From positions 6,574,001-6,638,000 of the forward strand of contig NC_088321.1 of NCBI RefSeq assembly GCF_910592395.1: DNA of 64,000 nucleotides, read 5' to 3'. Position 1 is the first letter of the stretch; the number at the start of each line of letters is the position of its first letter. The DNA comes from Lineus longissimus (Eukaryota > Nemertea > Pilidiophora > Heteronemertea > Lineidae). Of the stretch, positions 24,203 through 34,472 are shown piece by piece. The position numbers and the translations under genes are program-made. Under the pieces are notes generated by a model. That model was given only the letters and a program-made list of their open reading frames with translations, ran no database searches and had not been told where the DNA came from.

Positions 24203-25275
24203 CTAGTGGCGCCGCTGGCGTCGAATGTGTAATGTCACAATGACTTTACCGAATTTAAAATCGATTAGATTTCCCATATCGTCGTAAATGTTAATTTCTA
24301 TGAATTGAAAAAACTTTGCACTCAGGGTTCTGTAGCGTATTCTTTCAAACGATTTGGAGAGATATTTGCCGTGTTCTTCTGGGCGTGTGGGTATCGTTCG
24401 TAGCAAGGGGACAAAAACGTTTCCCACTTGTGTTAGCTTTACTAAATTTGAGTAAAAGAATAGTGCATACTTCGAGGACATTAAATCACATTTTCGTTCC
24501 GCTACAACGCGATAAAAACGCCTCGACAGAGGGGGTAAATTCACGGCCGCCTGATCTCCTTGTAAACTAGACGTATCATCATCATCATCATCACCCATAC
24601 TTTCGTCTGACTTGCCAAAATCATCGCTTGTAAAAGTGCGATCGGTGTCCTCCCCTTCGGAACTTTTTTTGCCCACAAGATGGCCCGCCGTCACTGGGTT
24701 TCCTTGGCCGAATGTTCCCCAATACTGTCTTTGCCAACAGTGTGTACTGGTGTCGTTTTCTTAGCTTCATAATTACTCTTGGGTATAATAATTTTTCCAT
24801 CGACGTGAAAATATTTCGCCTTTGCAAAACCGAGCACTTCTGCTAAGTAAGTGTCCATCAAAATGGCTTCGCCGTGTCTCAGTTTTATGGCTACGTGTTG
24901 GCCCCGCGTGAGAAGAAAATCACTGCTCCACTGAACTGGTTTCTGTCTATTTAGCGCCGCTATCAAATCTTCAATTGACGAGACCCATTTTTCGCTCTGC
25001 GCACAGGCATCAAGCAATACGGGCGCTTTGTCGGGTTCGTTTAAATCTGCCAGCGCTATCTGGTAAGTACACCTCTTGACGTTGATCTCGCTCGACCAAG
25101 AATGTGCGTAGTAGACCTCCGCGATGCCACATTCGTATGCAAAAGGCGACATCATGAAATCGAGCGGCTTCGCCAAAGGAATCGTAAAATTCGAACTAGT
25201 GTTGGGCCGACTTCCCCTTTGTACGGGCGTATTTGAGGGGCACGCGATATACGTATCTTGTTCCTGCTCCTCCAT
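24203..25275 (-). pseudogene. Polinton minor capsid (penton-like) protein of element A, frameshifted
   Basis: The N-terminal part (24691-25275) reads 'ACPSNTP', 'NTSSNFTIPLAKPLDF' and 'YECGIAEVYYAHSW', the classic opening of the Polinton minor capsid protein. The C-terminal part (24203-24694, another frame, overlapping by 4 bases) reads 'VFVPLLRTIP', then 'FFQFIEINIYDDMGNL' and 'FKFGKVIVTLHIRR', the usual ending. A frame change near 24692 separates the halves. An Asp-rich run (DDDDDD) near the junction is encoded by a TCATCATCATCA microsatellite that may have slipped. This gene ties element A to the Polinton lineage. Confidence 0.8.
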
Positions 25276-25362
25276 TTGGTCACGATTAAAGTAAGCTATC
25301 CTTGAAATATTCTTAGTAAATGGTAGGCGTCTAGCTATTATCTCAGTTAGATTTTGACGTAG

Positions 25363-25806
25363 TTAGACCCTTCCTCTGGCACGAAACATAATATATCTTG
25401 CATGGCGCGATAGGCGACAAGATATATTTGTAAAAGCCGAACGAAGGATAGAGTAACTCGTCTCTTGTGTTTTCTTTCTTTCATCAGGAGATGCGTTCTT
25501 TCTTATCAATTGTTCGGTTACTAATGATTGCAACGAAAACAATAAAAGATCAGGTAGTGTAAAAGCTCTTTGCATTGTCTTCCAACAGGGACAGTCGACT
25601 CTACATAGGGGGCAGAGATTCCCAAAATGACAGACACGTTCTAATACATCTTTGATCGAAGTCAAGGGAAAATCTGGACATCGGCAACTCTTATTTCGCC
25701 TACTTATATAATGCATGTCTGATGCCGCAGTAGACTTTAGTGAACGGCTCCACCCCAAATCATGGGGCTTCTTTTTCAAAACATCAAAAGAGAATTGTGC
25801 TCTCAT
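25363..25806 (-). CDS. Cysteine-rich protein, zinc-binding candidate
   Basis: The 147-residue ORF has CRCPDF near residue 42 and a cluster 'VCHFGNLCPLCRVDCPCW' near residue 68, suggesting one zinc site. The C-terminal half is helical and basic, ending RARGRV. It belongs to a group of three element A proteins with an x-C-P-x-C knuckle (see 23183 and 23647). Upstream context is AT-rich but without the Polinton-1 start box. Function unknown. Confidence 0.45.
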   Translation of the reverse strand: MRAQFSFDVLKKKPHDLGWSRSLKSTAASDMHYISRRNKSCRCPDFPLTSIKDVLERVCHFGNLCPLCRVDCPCWKTMQRAFTLPDLLLFSLQSLVTEQLIRKNASPDERKKTQETSYSILRSAFTNISCRLSRHARYIMFRARGRV

Positions 25807-25883
25807 AGTGACAACAACACAACTGTACTTTGAGCGTTACATTTGGATGGTCCGTTTTTATCACAAGCTCATTTCACGGCTTC

Positions 25884-25985
25884 TTAATTTCTCGTAGAAT
25901 AGCCGCCAGTTGATCCAAAACCGCCTTGGCCGCGCGGGGTTGAGGGCAATTCATCTCTGGACGCAAGGGCCCAACGCGCCGCGTA
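25884..25985 (-). pseudogene. dUTPase C-terminal segment (motif 5), separated from its gene
   Basis: On the minus strand the frame ends PRGQGGFGSTGGYSTRN followed by TAA at 25884-25886. RGxGGFGSTGG is motif 5 of trimeric dUTPases, the flexible tail that closes over the active site. The part with motifs 1-4 is at 31979-32530 on the same strand, about 6 kb away, and lacks a proper motif 5. The simplest explanation is that insertions split one gene. The exact left edge of the coding part is uncertain. Confidence 0.72.
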
Positions 25986-26044
25986 GCGACAAAAAAGCGA
26001 AGCTGGCGAAACATTTATAACGGGTCACCGTCACTTATTATTGG

Positions 26045-28207
26045 ACTTATAGCGCATTTACGGGGTTGCAACTGTTTTGCTTTATAGTGAGACGCATGTC
26101 AACAAAAGTGAATGCTGCCCGCCGCTGCGCAAAAAACAGGAACAGTGACTCTAGTTGGAGGAAATACCGGCGCCTGCGCAATGAACTCAGAAATTTGACC
26201 CGTGACAAATACAAAGCGAATGTTAACAATCTTGGATCAGAGGTGCGTAGAAACCCAAAACGTTTTTGGAACTTCTATCACGCAAAAACCAAATCAAACT
26301 CTGTACCAGAGACAGCGAAGCTGGGCAATGAGTCTTTTGTGACTCCTCTGCGCAAGGCAAATGCCTTCAATGGTTATTTTTATTCCAATTTTTCTCATCA
26401 CAACGACTTGAGAAAACCTGATGTTACTATGTATGATAATTATAACCTTGATTCTGTTAACTTTACAGCAGTTGAGGTGAAATCGGTATTAAACAGGCTG
26501 GACAAGACTAAGGCCTGTGGGCCTGACAGGGTCTCTAATCGTGTTCTGAGGGAGTGTGCCTCTACACTGTGTTCTTCACTCGCATTTTTATTCAACGTTT
26601 CAATGCAGACAGGTGTTTTACCAAACGATTGGAAAATCGCTAACGTTGTGCCAGTGTACAAGAAGGGAGACAAGCATTTGATTTCAAATTATAGACCCGT
26701 GTCTCTCCTATCTGTGGTTTCTAAAGTAATGGAACGTTGCATTTATAACAGTATCTATCCAGTCTTAAGTCCGTCAGTCTATAAAGGCCAGCATGGCTTC
26801 TGTAACAGGCGGTCAACGGCCACTCAGCTTGTTCAGTTCCAGCATAGACTGGGCCAGGTCTTAGATAGTGGGGGTCAAACTGATGTTATATATTTGGATT
26901 TTGCTAAAGCTTTCGATTCCGTTCCCCATTGCCTCTTATTACATAAGATTCGTTCCTTTGGAATCTGTGGACGTCTTCTGGGTTGGTTAACGTCGTATCT
27001 TACAAATAGGAAGCAGAGAGTTGTGATTAATGGCTCGGAGTCATCACTTTTAGATGTACTGTCTGGTGGGCCGCAAGGGTCAATTTTAGGCCCTCTTTTA
27101 TTCTTATTGTACGTAAATGATATTGCTGAGGTCGTTAGTGACGGTACTGCCATGGATCTTTTTGCTGATGATTCCAAAATGTGTAGGGAGATAGAGTCTG
27201 TAACCGACTCTCTGCTACTTCAGACCGACCTTGATAAATTGTACGCTTGGAGTAAACGGTGGGGCATGACATTTAGCCCAAGCAAATGCATGGTCATGAG
27301 TGTTACTAGGAAGTTAAATCCGACACACTTCTTTTACAATATCAATGGTTTTGCATTGTCTCGGGTTGATAAATTCAAGGATCTTGGTATTGTCTTTTCT
27401 TCGGACCTGTCATGGTCATCTCATGTCAATGGTATTGCAAGCAGTGCAAGTAGAATGTGGGGTATGATCAGGCGTGTATGCGGGCGTACTGCAGACGTTA
27501 ATTTGAATATCATGTTGTATAAATCACTTGTGCGTAGTCGCCTTGAATATGGTACGGTGGTATTCGACACACATGTGCGACGTGATCTTGAAACTTTAGA
27601 GCATGTCCAGCGGAGGGTGACTCGTCACATTTTAGGCCCTGATATGCCATATGTGGAGCGTCTGCGAGCGTTGTCTCTGCTGCCCCTGTCGTACCGTCGG
27701 GAAATCAAGGATCTAGTTTTTATGCACGATTCTTATTATAATGTCCTGGATTTTAATGCACGTTTTTATATAACCCCGGCTGTAAGGGGCGACGGTTTAC
27801 GACTGGCGCAGCCGAGATTCCACTCGGAGACGTTCGGTGCCTCATACTGGGTGAGGACACCGAAGCTGTGGAACAGCCTCCCGGTCCAATTACATAATTT
27901 GAAAAAAATGCATTTTAAATCGTCCCTTAATGTTTATTATTTTGACAGGTTGGATCGTTTGGATGTCGACGACATGTGCACTTTCGTCACTTTCTGCCGT
28001 TGTGCAAACTGTCGGCCCACTTAGTGCGCATGTCAACGGCACCCCGACGACACAACTCATATTATCTGGTGCCATATAATAGGTCTCGACCTACATGGTT
28101 ACCAGTGTAATGCATGTACGTTTTATTTTGTTCATAATCCAATGTCTTGTCATGTTATATCAAATATTGTACATGTATTTTACACGAATAAATAAATAAA
28201 ATAAAAT
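26045..28207 (+). mobile_element. 5'-truncated LINE (CR1/L2/Jockey-type group)
   Basis: A single ORF 2 remnant followed by a short 3' UTR ending in AATAAATAAATAAAATAAAAT, the kind of A-rich simple repeat on which such LINEs end. The endonuclease domain is absent, as usual after incomplete reverse transcription. I could not define the target duplication. Confidence 0.75.
26066..28024 (+). CDS. Non-LTR retrotransposon reverse transcriptase (ORF2 C-terminal part)
   Basis: The 652-residue uninterrupted ORF has all reverse transcriptase blocks: KACGPDRVSNRVLRECA, W-K-I-A-N-V-V-P-V-Y-K-K-G-D, N-Y-R-P-V-S-L-L, QHGFCNRRSTATQL, Y-L-D-F-A-K-A-F-D-S-V, GGPQGSILGPLLFLLYVNDI and the catalytic LFADDSK. 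The C-terminal part has a conserved LRALSLLPLSYRR and a cysteine-containing end. It resembles LINE families of the CR1/L2/Jockey group. The intact frame suggests a fairly young insertion compared with the surrounding decayed viral genes. The N-terminal endonuclease is missing. Confidence 0.88.
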   Translation: MQLFCFIVRRMSTKVNAARRCAKNRNSDSSWRKYRRLRNELRNLTRDKYKANVNNLGSEVRRNPKRFWNFYHAKTKSNSVPETAKLGNESFVTPLRKANAFNGYFYSNFSHHNDLRKPDVTMYDNYNLDSVNFTAVEVKSVLNRLDKTKACGPDRVSNRVLRECASTLCSSLAFLFNVSMQTGVLPNDWKIANVVPVYKKGDKHLISNYRPVSLLSVVSKVMERCIYNSIYPVLSPSVYKGQHGFCNRRSTATQLVQFQHRLGQVLDSGGQTDVIYLDFAKAFDSVPHCLLLHKIRSFGICGRLLGWLTSYLTNRKQRVVINGSESSLLDVLSGGPQGSILGPLLFLLYVNDIAEVVSDGTAMDLFADDSKMCREIESVTDSLLLQTDLDKLYAWSKRWGMTFSPSKCMVMSVTRKLNPTHFFYNINGFALSRVDKFKDLGIVFSSDLSWSSHVNGIASSASRMWGMIRRVCGRTADVNLNIMLYKSLVRSRLEYGTVVFDTHVRRDLETLEHVQRRVTRHILGPDMPYVERLRALSLLPLSYRREIKDLVFMHDSYYNVLDFNARFYITPAVRGDGLRLAQPRFHSETFGASYWVRTPKLWNSLPVQLHNLKKMHFKSSLNVYYFDRLDRLDVDDMCTFVTFCRCANCRPT

Positions 28208-29500
28208 TAAACTCAACTGCATCTCTACTGTATATTGCGTAGTGCATTGCCTAGTGTATTTCGTAGTGTAATTTAGCGGAGACATTATTTCCGCACTTTG
28301 GCTACGCCAAACGTCTTTTTTATTCGTGGAAGTTAATCTGCTCTGTAAATTTTATTTTACACAGGAAGAATCCATACTAGGTATTGCAATATTTCATGTC
28401 TATTGGTGTTTTTGTGTAAAAAAGCGCACCAGACAGTGAGACGTGGAGATGTGTTCATAACTGGTGCTGTCAGTAGACTGAATCTGATTGGCCATAGCGA
28501 TCACTAATATGGGTCGGAATCACGTGATGTGACGTCACCGCGGTATCCTCCTTGGTCTCAACGTCTGGCGCAAAGCCAGACGTTTTCCATTACGATTTCA
28601 CTACGATGTCTGACAAGAAGGAGCAGTGCGCGAGATATGCTAATGAGCAGACTTCCCTCGCTTGAGTTTCTGAAGAATGTTCCATATCGCGCTAAGCTCA
28701 TCACTGCTGATTATGACAGGCGTGCAACGGTAGGTATCTGCTCCCCAACTTCCACCCTAATACGGTACAATAAGTTACCATTTGATGGGAATGGGACAAT
28801 GCCCTCACTGTGTATGGAGTCATAGGGATAAGAAGACATTATTCATTAGTGTTGGTACAAGTGATTTTGCCCAAAAAGCATGCGCATTAAAAAAACAAAA
28901 TATGCAAGGTATCACGTACATGACCATGACGACGTGCAGAAAGTGCACTGGCCAGTGCATACCCTATCGCTATGTACTAGTAAACATGGTAAACCATTAA
29001 CAACATCATTATTCATCTGCAGTTCATTTTACTCCGAGCTTTTCCTGAAACATCTAGGCATGATGATTAGGCCTACCATGTACCATGACCAATAACAGCA
29101 CTAGATCATGTCGATGTCAACAAGTTCACATGAACCGTATAATCCCGCATGGCGCATGTGGCGCATGCGTCTAAACCAAAGGCCCAAAATCACTTGTTTT
29201 GGTCTATTTCACTTGTGTTTCCCCCGTCTCCCAGTCCATAATACATTTACAGTTTACAATCCCCGATCATGGCCCAACAAAAGGTCATCGGTTGACTATA
29301 AAGGAACACAACTGTTCAATGGATTTATAGTTGAATGCGATCAAACTACGTCTTTTCAATCGTGGATTGTAAATTTAACCCCATGGGCCTAGGGAAGGCC
29401 CTATAACAATACTTTCGACACAGTTATTATCTCCGGTGCCTCCACCATGTTACACGCAGTGCTCACTGCTGAGTCTAAAATGCGCCACCTAGTCAAAACA
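28208..29500. other. Non-coding region, no gene recognised
   Basis: Short hairpins occur (for example ACGTCTGGC...GCCAGACGT at about 28559-28581 and GCGGA...TCCGC near 28276-28294). Small open frames here are short, unsupported and lack family signals. Confidence 0.4.
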
Positions 29501-29514
29501 GGACATATGTTCTT

Positions 29515-30320
29515 CTAGGAATAGATCTCTTTCCAATACTTCGTCATTCCACTATCGTCATCACCTCATCATACTTTCATTGACATTACAGGCACACATC
29601 CACAGAGCACTCTTCAAATCATCTAAACAGTGGTTATCCAACTAGGATTATAAAGGTAATTTCTTAGCCCCGCACATTGGGTTTCACTCTTGAAAAAGGG
29701 GCACTATTGCTAGCAGCTAGGTAGGCAAGATAAAGTTAGACGAAGTAGCCGATAGGGGTCTCTCACCCCTCAAAGTCCGTCACAACTATTCAAGCTTGTA
29801 CAAGGAATATATGCAGCGCTGACTCTAACAAGACCCAATGGGAATGTCGCACAGTCATCTGTCAAAAACAAGACCTATGTTGTAGTATGATCTCTTGCCA
29901 ATATTTAATAATTGCACTATCGTCATCACCTCATCATACTTCATTGACATTACAGGCACACATTGACATAGACCACAGTTGCAATCAACGACACAGTCGC
30001 TATCCAAGTAGCATTATAGAGGTAATTATCATTATCATACCTCATTGGCATGTGAACCAATCGCGTCGCGTCCTTTGCGATCACGGCAAAGCCTCATGGA
30101 ATAATCTCTTTCACCGTTGAATAATTTTTCATATTCCATGCCTACAACTTCAATTTCTTCATATTCCATGGCTAGAAGTTCAATACTAATATAATATCCA
30201 AGATAAAGTTACAAGAAGTAGTCAATAGGGGTCTCTCACCTCTCACTGTATGTCCACACTATTCACGCTTGTACGAGGAATACATTCAATGCTGAATCTA
30301 ACAACACCCAGTGCCCTTAC
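29515..30320. repeat. Imperfect direct duplication of a ~370-430 bp unit
   Basis: 29515-29870 and 29885-30320 share ordered blocks: CACTATCGTCATCACCTCAT then CATTGACATTACAGGCACAC, a TCCAA(C/G)TAG block, then AAGATAAAGTTA...ATAGGGGTCTCTCACC and a CTTGTAC(A/G)AGGAAT block. The copies have diverged by substitutions and indels. Confidence 0.65.
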
Positions 30321-31725
30321 TCTGTATATTAGTCACTGGAAGATGGCCCATTTCACTCCTTGCTTCTACTTCACCTATAGTCTCATTGCAAACGCCTCAG
30401 TTCTATGATATCACATTCACTTTCAGCTGTCATGCAACGCAACAACTGTGCGATGGCAGATAGCAAGTGAAGAAGTGCAGCCGCCCACATTCCACCTCAC
30501 GTCTGTCCGACCAGCTGCAATCCTCGAGGACGCCCCACTGTACCACCTACCACACATTGCCAATCCACGCCTCCAAGTTGAAATAGCAGTCGAACGTCCT
30601 TGCCAATTGCGCATCGGCCACAACCAAAGGCCAACAGCAGCACGACGACCGCAACCACACCTGGCCAACAATCCAGCGCCTTCGACATCCCGGCAAAAAT
30701 CACCAGACCTGCCCGACATACGTTCCACAACAAGGAGACCAAAACGCCCTGCACCCAGCCTCGTCATTCAGCGCTCAAGCACATCAAACAGGCAGCAAAC
30801 CACACCACCAACTTCGGACGTGTCCGATGACAACTAACTTACTCCAACCATGGCCATCATGTACCACAGTTCAGGGAATAGACTTTCATAACGATCGAAT
30901 CTCAAACTACGCGGCTCTTACTAATCCACATCAGACATTCCTTTCTTCAGATATCATGTCTCATTCTTGCCTCACCGGAGACAGTCTGTACTGTACAACC
31001 AAATCATAATGCTCAAATTATACACTATTTACATACCGTCCATGTGACTAATTACCTCAAAGTGCTGCTCCGTTTGTGGCAACTTCTGCTACCCTACCAC
31101 AGTGAAAACATAACACTGCTGATATTGTTCACTGCTCATGTTGGTAACATAAACTCATCATATACAGTAGTGCTCAGCATTTTTTGGGACATTTTCTACA
31201 TTTAAAGTCATTCCCCTCTTGCCTTCTCCTCGCCTCTAAGCAGCCTTTTGGTTATGCTCAAAACATCCTGCTCTTCCCAAGTCAGTCATATATCCACTTC
31301 CATTGTCCATGCACAAGTTCCTGAACACTACTGTACGCCACTCATCCACATGACCAGTCATTTGCCCACATGTTCCCACAGTGAATGCATAATACTGCTG
31401 ATAATAGTGATATTGTTATCTGCTCATTGTAAATATGTTATACGTTGTTCAAATTTTAAACATGTCAATATCGCTCACACGCTCGAGTCATACACATCAA
31501 TTGACTTTTTAAAGGGGGAATATAGGCAGCGGCAGGGGGGTGAGGTTGACCATCTTTTGATGACTGATATGCCCAATAAGGGCACTTGGTCATGTTTGAT
31601 GCGGCTCTTAATACATTCCATGTACAAGTGTGAACATTTCCACGTACTGTGAGATATGACTGACCCCTATTGGCAAATTTGTATGACTTTATCTTGCCTA
31701 CCTAGCTGCTGCCTATAGGCTCCCT
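29705..31725. repeat. Inverted repeat pair (29705-29770 and 31660-31725)
   Basis: GCAGCTAGGTAGGCAAGATA at the left is complementary to TATCTTGCCTACCTAGCTGC at the right, with flanking similarity including CAATAGGGGT. About 2 kb lies between. This looks like the termini of a non-autonomous DNA transposon or two opposed copies of one repeat. No transposase is encoded between the arms. Confidence 0.5.
30448..30837 (+). CDS. Proline-rich open frame, doubtful
   Basis: A 129-residue frame in a locally GC-richer stretch encodes a Pro/Arg/Gln-rich polypeptide with no recognisable domain. It could be part of a decayed transposon protein or chance. No splice or promoter evidence. Confidence 0.15.
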   Translation: MRWQIASEEVQPPTFHLTSVRPAAILEDAPLYHLPHIANPRLQVEIAVERPCQLRIGHNQRPTAARRPQPHLANNPAPSTSRQKSPDLPDIRSTTRRPKRPAPSLVIQRSSTSNRQQTTPPTSDVSDDN

Positions 31726-31964
31726 TTAACTGCGGAACACTTCAAAGTCGATAAAATGCCATGTTCCACCTTTGAATGTGTTCAGACCGCCATTTTCAAA
31801 ATAATCAAGTCAGGACACTGCCTTCTAGTCTCATAATAAATTTTGCTTTCCTCAATAATAACATTTCTTCTTCTTCAATGCCTTCATCATTCCAAACTTC
31901 TCCTCTACTGACTTTTACAGGGGTACAGTCATGGCAATCAAAACCCAATACTGAGACCAAATGC
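30838..31964. other. Non-coding repeat-derived region
   Basis: No gene recognised. Contains the right arm of the inverted repeat near 31660-31725 and CCCACATG/CACATGT short repeats. Confidence 0.35.
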
Positions 31965-32028
31965 CTGTTGACTGTGCTTTAAGAGAGACTGGCGCCATGC
32001 CTAGTCTCTCTTAAAGCACAGTCAACAG
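31965..32028. repeat. Perfect 26-bp inverted repeat with 12-base loop
   Basis: CTGTTGACTGTGCTTTAAGA and six further bases (31965-31990) pair exactly with 32003-32028 around the loop GGCGCCATGCCT. The right arm overlaps the false 3' end of the dUTPase frame. It marks the edge of the inserted block. Possible origins are a transposon tip, a fold-back repair event or an assembly artefact. Confidence 0.8.
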
Positions 32029-32530
32029 ACACCAACCCCCTCAGACTCAGAAACCACAAACGCCCAACCCTTCCTGCTACCTTAATACTTCTGGATTCTC
32101 GAATACGTGGCATTAGGGCTCTTTCGCAAATACGTTGGGCCACACGATCGCCGTGTCGAATACGAAATTCGTTTTGCGGATGATGATTGAATAGCAAAAT
32201 ACCCAAATTGCCTCTAAAATCGGAATCGATTACACCTGCGCCTACGGCTATCATAGGGTTTAAGGCTAGACCTGAGCGAGGCGCGATTCGACCATAACAC
32301 ACTCTTGGAAGAACGAGTTGTAAATCTGTGCGGACAAGTTGCGAGCAACCGGCCAAAATCGTGTAGTCATTGGCGCTAGCCAGGTCAAAACCCACTGAAT
32401 GTGCCGTCGCCCTTTCCGGGGCAGAAGATAAATCACTCAATTTGTGAAAAATGAGCGTTTCAGCTTCATCATCATCATTTTTTTCATCCACAATCTTTGG
32501 TCTATAGAATAAAAGTTGGTCGTCTGACAT
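31979..32530 (-). pseudogene. dut: dUTPase, motifs 1-4 (3' end replaced by insertion)
   Basis: Trimeric dUTPase, which hydrolyses dUTP to dUMP. Motif 1 SVGFDLASA, motif 2 PRVCYGRIAPRSGLA, motif 3 GAGVIDSDFRGNLGILLFN and motif 4 FRIRHGDRVAQRI are all present, including the catalytic Asp of motif 3. After motif 4 the reading runs into foreign sequence without motif 5, which is found instead at 25884-25985. I place the start at the ATG complementary to 32528-32530 (MSDDQLLFYRPK); the ORF is open to 32590. An acidic insert (EKNDDDEAE) lies in the N-terminal part. Confidence 0.85.
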
Positions 32531-32599
32531 GATGACGAAATGCACACTAACAAAATCAGTCGTATTGAAAGCAACAATCGGCGATGCCAACGGGTTGGT

Positions 32600-34021
32600 T
32601 TAATTCTATCGTGTCACATCATGGTTAAGAGAAAAAGCACTACAGCAAACATCATTTTGCTCGTAATAGCCTTGTGACGAGAATATGCTGGGCCTACTCA
32701 AAATATTTTCTCCACAAAGTAGAACAAGTTTGCTATTGAAAAACAAATTACTGATACGAAGAATCTAATGAGAGGTAGGTTACTAGAAATGCTACAGGAA
32801 AAAAGAAGATACTTAGGCCCACAATATCTTCCAACTGTTATTTCGTGGACGAGATGTAAGACCAACTCATTATCTGATTGCAGAACTAAATGTTCTAAAC
32901 TACTTTGCACAGTTTACTTAGTTGATGAGTTCAAGATCACTTTGATAAAACACAGCGCGCTAGTTAGTATGTCAATGAGCCAAATCAAGCTCTTGTTTAA
33001 ATGATTTTTTATCGTCATTTCAAAAAGGTAGAATGTACTAGTGAGAGGCTGGTTAACCGGCATGTTAAATTAGGCCTTTTCCAGCCGTTCTTGGAGCGAT
33101 AACAATTGTTTTTGTTCTAGCAACAACGAAAAAACTCTCATGAACTTATTCTCTTTGCATCATTTCTAATACGCACAATCTAATGAGAGCTATTGGGTGA
33201 CCGAAAGGTGAAGTTAAAGTGCCTAATTGTTTTATAATGAATCCTGATCAGGAAAAAAGTCATTTTAGCACGTACTGGCTGTTATTTTGACCGAGTTATA
33301 TCTAATCTGAGCTTGGATCTGTGATGAAATATTAAGCGCCCTATATAATCAGTGGGAGATTGTTCTTGAGAATAATTTCAAAAGTGTCTGGAGGTGCCTT
33401 GATCAGTTCGAAGGGCTTTAGTTCAAGAATTTCGTTTGTAAATCAATACGAAAATATTCTATTATGGCCTCGTGACTCCTTGCGTGGCAAACTACACTTC
33501 TAGCCTCCATGATTGGTCAAAAATGGAATATTTCAACCTTTATTAAGAGCTGTGAGGACAAAACTTCCCCCATTTCGCATGTGCGGGCAACTTACGCACA
33601 CACATTTTGCTGAGAAGCAATCGGGATAAAAGGTAGGCCTTATAACTGTTATTTTTCCGTTTAGTTAGCAGCTCGGCTAAAAGTCTTCAGAAACAGACTT
33701 AGTAACATCCGTCCATTATTTTCTCTTTCAGAGGGATGGTTTATATACAAGCGCCCCAAAGCCGAGAAACATTATGTTATTGTGAATCAAGGTAGGACCT
33801 TCATTTTTATAGTTCTGTCGGCTCAGTATGATTTTGATTCAACAATAATAATCATCTCTCCTTTGGGAAATGAAATAACATGCGACCCCATATTTCTCTT
33901 CCAGCGCCATGCAGATATAAACAGCCCTTGCTGCCCGCCCGATTAAAAGGTAACATCCGTCCATTATTTTCTATTTCAGAGGGATGGCTTAAACACAAGC
34001 GCCCCAAAGCCGAGAAACATT
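32600..34021. other. Non-coding region with direct repeats
   Basis: No gene recognised. An imperfect repeat ATACG(A/C)A(G/C)AATCTAATGAGAG occurs near 32755 and 33170. A stronger direct repeat of about 75 bases is listed separately. It is unclear whether this belongs to element A or to host DNA. Confidence 0.4.
33701..34021. repeat. Direct repeat pair of about 75 bp (33701-33772 and 33948-34021)
   Basis: Both copies contain GTAACATCCGTCCATTATTT, TCAGAGGGATGG and AAGCGCCCCAAAGCCGAGAA. The second copy ends exactly where the LTR begins, so the LTR insertion sits at the edge of this repeat. Confidence 0.8.
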
Positions 34022-34327
34022 TGTGGTGAACTGGGTCACAGTCTTGGTTCCGTGGTTGGCCACGGCGGCGCCAGCATTACGGACGTGCCCCGGTCACCCG
34101 GCCATCCCCGCCCGTGTGTTACGTCACTCGGCTGCGCTCGGTATTTCCCGCTGTACTGTCGATGATGCAACGACGCGTAATGTCGTTACGTCATCGACAG
34201 AGCGGTGTTGAAGCGGAGAGACGAGCGGGTTCGAACGTGGAAAGTGACAGAGATAAAATCGAGTATTAATCAACGTTAGTCGAGTCTTTCATTTAGCAAA
34301 ACTATTGCTACAACGTTATTCTTTTCA
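34022..34327 (+). mobile_element. LTR of a Gypsy-like retrotransposon (5' LTR)
   Basis: A 306-base segment starts TGTGGTGAACTGG and ends CTTTTCA, i.e. TG...CA, and is followed one base later by a primer-binding site. Only this LTR is seen. The interior breaks off after about 300 bases where Polinton-2 begins, so the element is truncated. Confidence 0.7.
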
Positions 34328-34328
34328 T

Positions 34329-34341
34329 TGGCGCCCAACGT
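34329..34341 (+). other. tRNA primer-binding site (TGGCGCCCAACGT)
   Basis: The 13 bases match the beginning of lysine-tRNA-type primer-binding sites of LTR retroelements and lie at the expected place after the LTR. Confidence 0.65.
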
Positions 34342-34472
34342 CTGAAGAATCTACGAAGAATTTATCGATTTTGGTGTTTTTATGAGTATTTTGTGAACGG
34401 TTTGTTATTGCGAGAATTTGATGACATTATTTATTGTGCGTATTCTACAAGTAGGCCCTATACTGCGTTAAA

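Larger units (their letters stand above)
25986..32089. mobile_element. Composite insertion splitting the dUTPase gene
   Basis: The block between the two dUTPase parts contains a LINE (about 26045-28207) and about 3.8 kb of repeat-derived non-coding DNA with inverted and direct repeats, and ends at or near a perfect hairpin (31965-32028). No clean terminal repeats or target duplication were found, so edges are approximate and it may represent several insertions. Confidence 0.5.
1..32530 (-). mobile_element. Element A: large Polinton-like endogenous virus remnant, interrupted
   Basis: A set of minus-strand genes with similar base composition flanks and surrounds Polinton-1: a Cys-rich protein, dNK, an acidic protein, PolB, a DUF4326-type protein, a minor capsid protein and dUTPase. 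PolB of the protein-primed Polinton type and the Polinton minor capsid protein place it among Polinton/adintovirus-like viruses. The element is broken by Polinton-1 (1640-18996) and by a block of about 6 kb (roughly 25985-32090) that includes a LINE. Its left end lies outside the window. No integrase, ATPase or major capsid gene of this element is visible here. The shared 3' motif of the dNK gene and of the gene at 19098 supports that the two flanks of Polinton-1 were once adjacent. Right boundary is uncertain. Confidence 0.65.

Noticed and set aside
30423-30767. Minus-strand ORFs opposite the proline-rich frame
   Set aside because: No recognisable family; likely due to local GC content.
33201-34021. 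Host gene exon upstream of the LTR
   Set aside because: Repeated segment without a coding frame or paired splice sites.
34023-34211. Open frame across the LTR
   Set aside because: Lies wholly inside the LTR and has no retroelement signature.
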